From Zygnema cylindricum (lineage: Eukaryota; Streptophyta; Zygnematophyceae; Zygnematales; Zygnemataceae): a stretch of 64,000 nucleotides of DNA. The DNA lies in NCBI GenBank assembly GCA_037447655.1, contig JBBHKE010001948.1:541931-605930 (forward strand), read 5' to 3'. Each line of letters starts with the position of its first letter. Within the stretch, counting starts at the first letter, position 1. The position numbers and the translations under genes were made by a program. Below the pieces are notes generated by a model that did not search any database, had not been told where the DNA came from, and saw nothing but the letters and a program-made list of their open reading frames with translations. Shown one piece after another: positions 1-8,890 of the stretch.

Positions 1-95
1 TCCGGGCTTGATGCACAGTGGTTAGTGCACTGGAAGCTCTATTCAGAGGTCCCACGTTGGAGCTCTCGCCGACTTACTTTTCCCTTATAGGATTC
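1..95 (+). repeat. tRNA-like head of a SINE-type repeat (possible)
   Basis: Bases 13-31 (GCACAGTGGTTAGTGCACT) resemble a polymerase III box A as found in tRNA D-arms. About 30 bases on, CACGTTGGAGCTCTC stands where a degenerate box B would be. The stretch does not fold into a full cloverleaf by eye, so a tRNA-derived SINE head is likelier than a tRNA gene. The element may be cut by the window edge. Confidence 0.3.
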
Positions 96-1705
96 TCCCA
101 TTAACACCTACATTCCAAAAATATTAACAACGCCCACAAAAATAACCTGTCCATGGAATAATAGGAGATTGTGGGCATTCTAACAACGCCTGATACAATG
201 TTGTGTCGATGGAATATGAGAAAGTCTAACGTACCGACCCCTAGATTTTGGAAATCGTAATTACACCCATTATAAAATCCTGTCCACAGAAATTTTAAAA
301 ATAACATGATATAAGCACGGCATGGCCAAGATTCGTATTGACAAGAATCAAACAGCTCCATTGTCAATTTACATATTACACCGAGAAGACGATTCTCTGT
401 GCAAGAACCGGTATTTCTGTTCAAAACTTTGCTGCTCGAAAACCAGAATTGGCCACCGCGGTAACCTCGTCTCTACGTCCACAAGCAGGTCTCGCAGCTC
501 TAATTGCTGCGACTGCTGTCTTAGCAACAGCTCTCTGTGCAACTGCTCTCTCGGGCGGATTTTGAGTTCATTTCTTTTGTTTTGATTCTCTCATACCACA
601 AGCTTATAGTAAAGTGTAGAACTTGATATACCATATTGGTTTACCACATTGGTTTATTATATCATGTAGCTTCCTATCAATTATCTCATTTTATTGGAAT
701 ATTCATTTATTTGAGCCGTTTTTTAGGTTTAAGACCAATTGAGTGAGATTGAAGCTATTTATGGAAAAGTAAAGTTCATTTGCTCTGGTTGTTTCCTTTT
801 TTTCTTGTATATCCAAATTATCTTTCGCCATAATTCCAATTTCTCCTGTTTCTTACATTTTTTCCAAAACTTATTCACCATTTTTAGTACGTCCATATCT
901 CGTTATGGAAATTAACGTTAAACGCACCAAAAAGCTGCCATCATGTGTCGTCGTTGCAGGTTCAATATCTATCATGTTTTTTCCAAATTGACAAATTTAA
1001 TTTTGTTACTTGATTCATATTGCCGAATTTAATGATATATTCACCCTTGTGTTAAAAACGAAATTACAAAATTCATTGTAGAATTGACACAAAATCAGGA
1101 TATCCCCATTTGTAAGTCAAACATACAGTAGGGAAATCCAACCTACAAATCATTTATGGACGTCAATTTCCTCAAAATGCACCCAAAATAGTTTGTGTAT
1201 GAAACCCCGCACACATCTTGGCAGTGGATCGCATAGTTTAGGTGATAGAATACGACATTAAATATGGTTTGAACATACTGTAGTATGGTGTGGTAATTTA
1301 CGTTTGATTCGTGACATCCAGTATCGTATTAGGATGTTCCAAAAGTCCTAAACCTTTGTGAGATTTAGGAATTCAACAATAGATTTTACACCGGGTATAA
1401 TTTTGTAAAAAATGCGGTATATGTACGAAACTGTTAAAAACACCTTCATTGTTAGGATATAAGCAGTAAAGTACAAATGAGGAAGTGCATTATTAATTTA
1501 CTGTTTTAGGTACACGTTTATTGGTTAGTTTATTCTATTAATAGTTATACATATGTATGTTTATGTATGTTTATATATTTTTATTTGTACGTTATTATAT
1601 AATGAATAGTTCAGTCTTTATATATTTATAAATTTGTACAATATTTATATAATTTTGTATATTTGTATTTATATATTCACTAATTGCTTTTTTTTTTTGG
1701 TACAG
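96..1705. other. no gene recognised; AT-rich flank or intron
   Basis: Apart from the small open frame at 338-565, I see no coding signal. The DNA is AT-rich with many short stops. It may be intron or 5' flank of the LRR-containing gene whose first visible exon starts at 1706. Confidence 0.5.
338..565 (+). CDS. small hydrophobic open frame, unrecognised
   Basis: A 75-codon frame on the plus strand. Its last 40 residues are rich in Ala and Leu and end in a single hydrophobic segment (GLAALIAATAVLATALCATA) followed by LSGGF and a stop, as in a small one-helix membrane protein. The upstream part looks unlike a normal N-terminus. A weak splice acceptor (TGCAAG) lies just before the Ala-rich part, so this could be the last exon of a small membrane or plastid-targeted protein. 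No family is recognised, and chance cannot be excluded. Confidence 0.2.
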   Translation: MTRIKQLHCQFTYYTEKTILCARTGISVQNFAARKPELATAVTSSLRPQAGLAALIAATAVLATALCATALSGGF

Positions 1706-1777
1706 ATCTTTCGCATTCAACCAATTGACCGGATATCTCCCTTCAACTTTGGGAGGTTTGACTTCTCTCATCAGCTT
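1706..1777 (+). CDS. leucine-rich-repeat exon (72 nt)
   Basis: The stretch between TACAG at 1701-1705 and GTGAGC at 1778 is exactly 72 nt. It encodes one plant-type LRR: a SFAFNQLTGYLPSTLGGL core with the N-x-L-(T/S)-G-x-(I/L)-P signature, closed by TSLISL. LRR exons of 72 nt in phase 2 are typical of plant LRR genes. The next candidate exon (3018) has the matching phase. The exon is hidden inside a longer open frame of another phase. Upstream repeats probably exist but I could not place them. It may be the 5' part of the protease gene downstream or the remains of a separate LRR gene. Confidence 0.6.
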
Positions 1778-3017
1778 GTGAGCATACTCTCAATTCCTCT
1801 CTCTTGCTTTCACTCTCCTACTTGTCATTCTCCCTTTCACCACTCCACTTACTCTCACACTACCTCTCCTACTTGTGCTCGCTCTCCTTCTCTTTTCCTT
1901 TCTCTCTCTCCCTCGTCCTCTTGCACACTATCCTTTTTTATCTGCTTTCTCACTCCCTTTATAGTTTTTCATTTCCCTCTCCCACTCCCAATCTCTCTCC
2001 TCTCTACCTGATCGACACAGAGGCATGTCTCCCCTTGCTATTGGTGGGTCCAAGTTGAATGTATGTAAAAATGCTCCTAAATAGGGAAGCTGATGCCCTA
2101 CCCTTTGAGGTCAACCATGTACATGCGTATATGTGCAACCGAATTCCTCCATGTTTCTTTGTTTCTTTCGTCTTTAAAAAACCCTTTTTTTCTTTGTTTC
2201 TTTGTTCTTTTTTTGCTATGTTGTTGCTTTCTTTGTTTATTTGACAATATTTTAAAAAAAAAATTGGTTCACATTTCATAATCTCATTACGGCAATGTAA
2301 CACTTGACCAGGAGTTGAGAAGGGTGTATTGATTATTTTACATTTGTTGCATTAGAATTTTGTTACATACTGTTTGCGATTGTAAAAGAAATGATGTTTT
2401 GTTGTCTTATCTTTTATATTTAGACTAGCATTCATGATTGGTGTAGGTATGGTGAAAGTCTTGCACGTCTTATGTAAAAATGTTTGTGGCGTGTCATCAT
2501 TTGAAATTTCGTCATTGTGTTTTTTCTTCCGGAAGTGGGTTTTTTTAATTTTGTAGCTTTTGCTAGCATCAAAAGAAGAGTGACTTCTAGGCCTATTATC
2601 CAGAAAAACGATAGTGTGTTTTAGAGGTCTGGAGCAGTTTACCGCCCTGCTTCGACATTGGTCTCTCCTAAATGAAAGTCCTTGTTAAGCATTTCTCTTC
2701 CAGTTGATGAATTAAAATTAGCCAGAAACGTGTGTTGCATATTACGTTCCAAAACGTTGAAAAGAATATATTCGAAGATAAATCAGACATACAATTGTAG
2801 AGCAAACGAGAGGGGACGCAGAGTAAGGAAAAAAGCAAGAGCAAAATAAAGAAACTTAGCAAGATAAAGGGAAAGTTAACGTGAGGGAGAAGTAAAACAG
2901 AGAAGGAGCTCTTTCTTGAGAAATATAAATTAAAGCTTATCCATCCTTGACGTTAAAGCCTTCATTTTTTTTAGTTTGGCAATATCGAACGTTTTTGTTT
3001 TTTATTTTTCTTTGCAG
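1778..3017. other. intron-like sequence, CT-rich at the start
   Basis: This lies between the LRR exon donor (1778) and the acceptor TTTGCAG (3011-3017). The first 250 bases are a pyrimidine-rich simple-sequence tract (CTCTCTCC/CTCTCCTT), and the remainder is AT-rich. Open frames here are low-complexity or short, and no domain is seen. Confidence 0.45.
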
Positions 3018-3367
3018 TGTTGCCCGCAACAACCTCTTGACTGGCCAAGTTTCGCTTTCTTTTACCACGATCTCTATTCCAGAAATCGACCTCTCTTTCA
3101 AATTTTTCTCGGGTACACCCGTTTTTTCCGTAAACGGAATCGAAACTTAAGGAGGGATTCGAAAGAATTGTTTTGACTTCCAAGACTCCTCTCTTACATG
3201 CAGTCACGACGAACAGAAGGACAACTCGAGCTGTAATAGTTTTTGAAAAGCTTCCCAGAAAGTTGGAGCTTGCGGGGGTCACGGAATTTGTTATAATACA
3301 AGCACTCCAACATGCATATGTGACGATGGATATAATCTTTTTGAGGATCATGGGGTTTGTGCTTTCG
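3018..3367 (+). pseudogene. LRR-end plus EGF-like exon with two in-frame stops
   Basis: Bounded by TTTGCAG and GTAAGT. The frame starting at 3019 reads a terminal LRR (ARNNLLTGQVSLS, then EIDLSFKFFSGTPVFSV), a Cys-containing linker, and an EGF-like module (ACGGHGICYNT, then TCICDDGYNLFEDHGVCAF), and ends in phase 1. That phase matches the acceptors of the papain exons at 4418 and 12947, and the other EGF exons here also end in phase 1. However, TAA at 3148-3150 and TGA at 3244-3246 interrupt the frame. I found no intron that removes both stops in frame. The exon is therefore decayed, contains a sequence error, or belongs to an older gene copy. The joining of LRR, EGF and papain modules into one gene is inferred from phase and order only. 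Confidence 0.5.
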
Positions 3368-4370
3368 GTAAGTTTTTAAGCTCAAATATATATGGATTTT
3401 CAGTGGAGTTGTAGATGGTTTTTGGGTTTTTTTGCAAGGTCTTTGAAACGTTATTTAAACGGTAGTTAGGATTCAATTTATTCCTTAGAAAAGGACTTTA
3501 TTAAGAAGAACATTATGTTCTTATTACATTTTATCACTTTAATAACCCAATCATGAAAAAAAAACTCCATCGTTGGTTCTTGTTTGACATAACTTCACTT
3601 CAAACCTTGATTAATGAAAATGTTGTCGACATGTTTATGTGGATGGAATAAAACAAACTCTGTTTGAATCGTGACTTAATATGAAATAAACCTTGTCCAA
3701 AGCTATAAGTAGCAAATAATTTTTGAATCAAACTCGGAGTTTTGTTGAGTTTGTTAGAAGCACCGTTGTAGTGACAATTTAGGCAATCTCTCTTCTCCAG
3801 TCCACAACATTAAAGTGGGCATTCGACTTTTGTTAACTATAGGTTGATCATGATTGTTGGTCATTTCAAAACTATAAACGCTAACATAACTGCAGGTTAA
3901 AATTGGAGGGTTTAGGTGTCTTTTGATAACAGAAAACCTTCTTCACGTATAGATGATTAAAAACTCGCGTGAATGAAGAAACGTGCTTAGCGATCATCGG
4001 ATGGACCGTTTTATAAACGTGTGATAGCATTGAGATTTTTTGGTGTGCGTAATTTTAATCAGTGCGCCGTTTATTTTTAGTTAAACGAACGCTTGGTTGA
4101 AGAAAGGGAGACCATGAATAGCTATTCATATACCATGGTTTTTTTGTAGCGTTTATCTATATTAATTTTGGGCGAGCCGCTTACCGTCAATCCTGTGAAA
4201 AAAAAAACATTGTTATAAACGTTTAACGTTATGTTATGTTCAGGGGCCAAAAGAAACCGGCACCGTATCAGTGTTTTAAAGGATAATAGCGATTCAAACT
4301 GTACCCACCGAGGCGACATGGAATGGCCTCTCACGTGCCACTGTTTTTTAATTTCAGGGTTTTTTTTAGG
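3368..4370. other. intron-like AT-rich sequence
   Basis: No coding signal on either strand. The phase-1 donor at 3368 and the next acceptor at 4411-4417 make this a plausible 1.05-kb intron. Confidence 0.4.
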
Positions 4371-4417
4371 ATTTTGAAAGATTCACTTTAAAACTTTACC
4401 GTGGACCATTTGTGCAG

Positions 4418-6777
4418 ATACACGTGGATTGTGCCTGATCACACCAGAATTTCAAGTTTCTTCAAAGCAGACCAAATATTTTCGTTACGCCTCCACCGGC
4501 TTTATGCCGGGCGAGGAAGGAGACACTCCTTCCTGGATGGTGGCCACCAGCTGGAACTGGGTGAGGAGGAAAGCAGTACAACGAATTACGGATCAAGATA
4601 TTTGCAGTGAGAATTACATTTATACCTTAATACCTGTTTTTGTTTGCTAAGCATTGTTATTTTATGCTGGTTTAGCATTTCTTCTCTTTATCATTTGTAA
4701 AATTTCATTTTATACCCTAAGTTTTGAACTCAATCTTGCTCCGAGATTAAGTGATTAGTTTGATGGTTCCAAACATACTCATAACAAAATGTTTGAGCCA
4801 AATCACCTAAAGTTATCACCCGTACTAGGTTTATAATGTGTCTACATGTTGGACAGGTATCTAATTTCTACATTGTTTTCGTGGTGGATTTTCGTTGCAG
4901 ATTCTTGTTGGATTAATACTCCAATCGCAGCCATAGAAAGTGCGTATTATATAGTCAACGGAGGTCTTCCCAAAATTTAAGAAACGCATGTTTTTGATTG
5001 TTCTAGTGTGAATGCAACGTGCGATGCGGAAGGATGGCCATCAACAACTCTCAACTTCGCTGCAAATACTGGGCTTGTGCTCGCTAATTATCCTAGTGGA
5101 TCAACGAATTGCTCTTCGGTAAACTTCGAACCACGTCATGTCGAACCAGGTTTGACAAATAGCTAGTGTGATGTGAAGATAGATAAAAAATGAAAATGAA
5201 GCACAAACAATAGCTTATTTGATGGACATTAAAAAAAGTATGTATTTTTCAAAATTCGGCTGCACAATGCCTGTTGTTAAAGAAGCCACAAGAAAACCCA
5301 ATTACAGAAAATATCATGGAAGACAGACAGTGGCATGCAAAAAAGGCCACCTATAGTGAGCTAAAAGCTAAGATTAGGTTCCGGCCTTTTAGCAAGTAGC
5401 TAACGGAAAACAAAACCGAAATCAACACCAAGCCTGATACAAAAAATTGGACCCACGTAAGTGCGGCTGACGAAAGACAATTAAATTCATACTAGGAGAA
5501 GCTTCCTAGTGAAAGAAATTCAATCTATTCACTAGCACCAAGTGCGGATAGAGTGGAGGCACTTGTCTCAGTCTCTTTATCTTACACATCTAACAGCCGT
5601 GATGTGTCCCCTTCACTACCTTAACGATATATGCAGAGGATTCAGTTGAGCCTGTTACAACAGGTATTATATACCAGATATAAAAATGCTAAAAATAATA
5701 GGAAAATACAGAAGAATTAAACCAAAAAATGCAAATAGAGTCTATCATTTCACATATCCTAATTGGTTAAACTCAATCAAACCCATTTTAGCGGAAAAGT
5801 AAGAAACGAATATATTACATCACGTCGAATCATGTCACGTAATGTGCAATTGTCAAGAAGGATTTATAAAATCAAGCGAATTAAGGTCATATGAATGTAA
5901 CACCTGAATTGGTATTGATATCTTTAAGATATTTTCAACTAATTCAGGGTTGATTATTTCATGTGGTTTTTTAACATCCGGTTCAGTTTTTCGAGATCCA
6001 TTCATGTTTGTGCGTAAATTTCAGTCACTGATTTCACAGAAATCAATTTTTTTAAGTTTTTTGATTTTGTCCCAACAATGGGATCAACTGGCATTCCTAG
6101 ATGACTCTAAACGTAGATTCACGATTTTCAAATATAATATTTACAAAAAAATTATACTACGCCTCTTGTTTGGGCTATCGAATTTGTACTTAGAACTATT
6201 ACATCTGGTCTAATTGTTAAACGGAGTAAAAAAAATTGAATGCTCTTTGATGTATTAGCCTTCAGATTTTGTTGGTTTGGCGCCTCAGTGCCATTAAAAG
6301 GATGAGTTATTAGAACTTGAGTGTCACAAATAATTTCACTCAGAGTTGTGACAAAGGGTTTTGAGTGATAGGTTACGGAAAGCATTTTCAGTTATATCGT
6401 TAAAGGGAGGAGGGTTACAGGGAGAGGGAAGGGGAGAGGCAGGAGAACAGGGGGAGAGGGAGTGGAGCAAGGAGAGCTTTTATGACATGCGGTATGGACA
6501 CCTCTTACTCTGTCATTCGAAGGGAATTTAGCTTTACTATTCGTCTTGTCCTCCACAAAAATTAGGTCTTCTGTCTGAGCGCTTAAGTTTCTATTTATTC
6601 TGGAAATATTGGTTTTTATCTTGTGTGCTATATCAGGATCCTGTCAACACCTTAAAGATTGATGCCTTTGAGCAAGTTCAACTGAACGGATGGATTGGTC
6701 TCCTTCTCGCTCTCCAACAACAGCCCACTATTGTGTATATTGAAGCGAGTTATGACGCTTTCCTTAACTATAAATAT
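4418..6777 (+). pseudogene. broken upstream copy of papain-like exons 1-3
   Basis: Three exons parallel the intact ones downstream: 4418-4606 (YFRYASTGFMPGEEGD through TDQDIC), 4901-about 5200 (SCWINTPIAAIESAYYIVNG) and 6637-6777 (PVNTLKIDAFEQVQLNGW). The second exon has lost 9 nt after the NGG motif, has a TAA directly after LPKI, has further stops beyond, and shows GC where the downstream copy has a GT donor (5201). It still encodes the catalytic-type Cys but cannot give a full domain. The downstream copy at 12947-15606 is intact, so this block is a dead duplicate. Transcripts must skip it, because the block begins in phase 1 and ends in phase 0. Confidence 0.8.
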
Positions 6778-6828
6778 GTGAGTTTTTATCCTTGTGTGAC
6801 GTTCAAAACTGATTTATATTTATATGTG

Positions 6829-6833
6829 TTTGT
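6829..6833. repeat. target site duplication TTTGT of Copia-A (left)
   Basis: TTTGT directly precedes the left LTR and recurs at 12721-12725 after the right LTR. The unoccupied homologous site near 15658 has one TTTGTTG, confirming the insertion point. Confidence 0.95.
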
Positions 6834-7303
6834 TGTAAAGAAAACTACTATCCACTCAGATTAAACTTAATGGCATAGCGGAAGCATTCACCATTAATCA
6901 CACACATAAGAACATTCACAGATCACATCAGCCAATATAAAAATATATTACACCGAAGCTTTTTCTGTACATAATTTCTCTTCCTTTTTGTTACTTAACC
7001 TTTTACCCAAACTGACTACTATATTAGTCTACAGAACACACAACAAACTTTTGAATACACGTCACAAAAACGTGCCTCTCAAACACCTCACTACAAGTCA
7101 ACATCTGGCAGCAAGACTGAAACAGTGTGCAGGTCAGCACACCCGGTACAACACAACACAACGAACCAAAACAAACGTACAACAAACATACTACCGTACC
7201 AAACAAACAAATATACGTGACGCGAAACGACATACAAGACTTAGCCGAGAAATCGAACAAAAGACTGAATCGTCTAACACCCGATTCCACAAATGTCCTA
7301 ACA
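6834..7303 (-). repeat. 3' LTR of Copia-A
   Basis: This is a 470-bp repeat beginning TGTAAAGAAAAC and ending CCTAACA on the window strand, with TG...CA ends. It matches 12251-12720 except for a T/C difference near 6880 and a C/T difference near 7271. Open frames reported across it are not genes. Confidence 0.97.
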
Positions 7304-7316
7304 TTCCCCCTCTCAT
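7304..7316 (-). promoter_or_regulatory. polypurine tract of Copia-A
   Basis: In element sense this reads AATGAGAGGGGGAA immediately before the TGTTAGG start of the 3' LTR. That is the expected primer for plus-strand DNA synthesis. Confidence 0.85.
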
Positions 7317-7328
7317 TGTGGAATATTC

Positions 7329-8474
7329 TCACAACAAGCCTAGCTTAGGCCTACCTCTCACAAAGACATCATGCATTGCTGACTTAGTAAGCATGTCAGC
7401 TGCCTCCTCTATAGTAGGAACAAAGACAAATTCAAGTTCCTTATCTCTCACTAAATCTCGAATAAAATGCCACTGAATTCTGATATGTTTAGTCCTTTTA
7501 TGAAATACAGGATTTATGATCAGTGCCATAGAACTCATGCTATCAGAAAATACTTTCATACACCCAACTGAAATGCCTAACTCTCCAAGCATTTCTTTCA
7601 CCCAAACTGCAGCCTTCGATGCATGACAGGCTGACATATATTCGGCCTCTGTAGAACTTAAGGCCACAGTCGGCTGGAGCCTGGAACTCCATGAAATAGC
7701 AGCTCCACCGAATATAAATGCATATCCGGAAGTTGATTTTCCGGAATCATAATCTCCTCCCCAATCTGCATCGCAGTATCCAAAACATTCAAAATCTCCA
7801 TCGGAGTGAAACACCAATCCGAGGCTGATCGTTCCAACCAAATATCGGAAGATCCGTTTCACCGCCTCCCAATGCGGTTTCTTTGGTGCTTGGCAATACC
7901 TATTGACAACAGAAACTGCAGCAGAAATATCTGGACGCGTTCCCACACTCAAATACATCAAACTGCCTATTGCTTCTCGATACGGCACCTTAACTGTCTC
8001 CAAATTTTCTGACTTAGAATATTGCACTTTCGGATCCAAGGGAGTCGAAAGCGGTTTAGCATCAGTCATAGAAAACCGTGCTAAAACCTCCTTGCAATAT
8101 TGCTCCTGACTGAGCTTGATGCTTCCTGATGCATCCCGAATAACCTCAATTCCTAAAATATATTTCACATCCCCCAAATCTGTCACTTTAAAATGTTGCC
8201 GCATAAATGCTTTTAAATCCATAATCACAATCAAGCTATCCGAAGTCATGATGAAGTCATCAACATAAACTGAAAATATCACTTGATTCTCACCTTCACC
8301 CTTAACATAAACACCGGAATCCGAAGTAGTCCGAACAAAACCGAAATCAATTAACACCTTATGGAGTCTTAAATACCACGTTCTCGGGGCTTGCTTCAGC
8401 CCATATAAAGACTTCCGAAGTCTCCACACAATACCGGGTTGAGAAGTCACCCCCTCTGGAACTTTCATATACAC
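7329..8474 (-). CDS. Copia-A reverse transcriptase (C-terminal part) and RNase H
   Basis: A 381-codon frame. The reverse transcriptase section begins at the conserved copia MYMKVPEGV stretch and contains SLYGLKQAPRTWYLRL and the catalytic YVDDFIM motif. RNase H follows with YCDADWGGD, ALSSTEAEYMS, FSDSMSSMAL and the copia-specific C-terminal HIRIQWHFIRD and ADMLTK motifs, ending in RPKLGLL and a stop. It overlaps the preceding frame by about 10 nt in another phase. Comparison with the copia family places a 1-nt indel near 8495, at the AFL-GELEEE region, which separates the palm domain from the N-terminal half. This is the only clear lesion in an otherwise intact element. Confidence 0.95.
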   Translation of the reverse strand: MYMKVPEGVTSQPGIVWRLRKSLYGLKQAPRTWYLRLHKVLIDFGFVRTTSDSGVYVKGEGENQVIFSVYVDDFIMTSDSLIVIMDLKAFMRQHFKVTDLGDVKYILGIEVIRDASGSIKLSQEQYCKEVLARFSMTDAKPLSTPLDPKVQYSKSENLETVKVPYREAIGSLMYLSVGTRPDISAAVSVVNRYCQAPKKPHWEAVKRIFRYLVGTISLGLVFHSDGDFECFGYCDADWGGDYDSGKSTSGYAFIFGGAAISWSSRLQPTVALSSTEAEYMSACHASKAAVWVKEMLGELGISVGCMKVFSDSMSSMALIINPVFHKRTKHIRIQWHFIRDLVRDKELEFVFVPTIEEAADMLTKSAMHDVFVRGRPKLGLL

Positions 8475-8881
8475 TTCCTCTTCAAGCTCACCACTAAGAA
8501 AGCCGTCTCCACATCCATTTGATGGATGTGTTTCTTACCAGCCGCTGCCAAGGCCACAATCATTCTCAAAGAATCAAACTTAACAACGGGAGCATACGTT
8601 TCAGTATAATCAACCCCCTCTCGCTGCTGAAAACCTTTACACACTAATCTCGCTTTATACTTTATCACCTCTCCAGACGCGCCTGTCTTTGTCTTAAATA
8701 CCCATTTGGCGTCAATAGCTTTCTTACCCGATGGTAATTCAACCTCTTCAAAAGTCCGATTATCAACAATTGACTTATATTCCTTTTCCCAAGCCGCCTT
8801 CCACTTAGTTTCCCACTCACCCAAATTTCGAGCCTCCGAATAAGATTGAGGATCTCCGGAACCGGAAATTGTGTCATTCAC
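8465..8881 (-). CDS. Copia-A reverse transcriptase N-terminal part, behind the TAG
   Basis: In the same frame as the gag-integrase frame, separated only by the TAG at 8888-8890. It carries copia reverse-transcriptase landmarks: EKEYKSIVDNRTFEEVELP, AIDAKWVFKTKTGASGEV, YKARLVCKGFQQREGVDY and QMDVETAFL. The frame drifts near 8495 because of a 1-nt indel and stops at 8465. If the stop is read through, the product is a Gag-Pol polyprotein. If not, only Gag-protease-integrase is made. Confidence 0.92.
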   Translation of the reverse strand: MNDTISGSGDPQSYSEARNLGEWETKWKAAWEKEYKSIVDNRTFEEVELPSGKKAIDAKWVFKTKTGASGEVIKYKARLVCKGFQQREGVDYTETYAPVVKFDSLRMIVALAAAGKKHIHQMDVETAFLVVSLKRKCI

Positions 8882-8890
8882 TAGTTGCTA
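8882..8890 (-). promoter_or_regulatory. in-frame TAG CAA CTA, candidate leaky stop
   Basis: In element sense the integrase frame ends at TAG followed by CAA CTA, then continues in the same frame into reverse transcriptase. TAG CAR YYA is the readthrough context known from tobamoviruses. The related Copia-B has TAG CAA TCA at the same protein position (26283-26291). The stop and its context are seen directly; function as a readthrough signal is inferred. Confidence 0.7.

Noticed and set aside
1634-2058. Ser/Leu/Pro-rich open frames of 125 and 84 codons
   Set aside because: They arise from the CT-rich intron tract and run through the 72-nt LRR exon in the wrong frame.
6988-7476. 162-codon plus-strand open frame and its twin at 12405-12788
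   Set aside because: Both lie across the Copia-A LTR copies and are identical for that reason. The product is low-complexity and antisense to the element.
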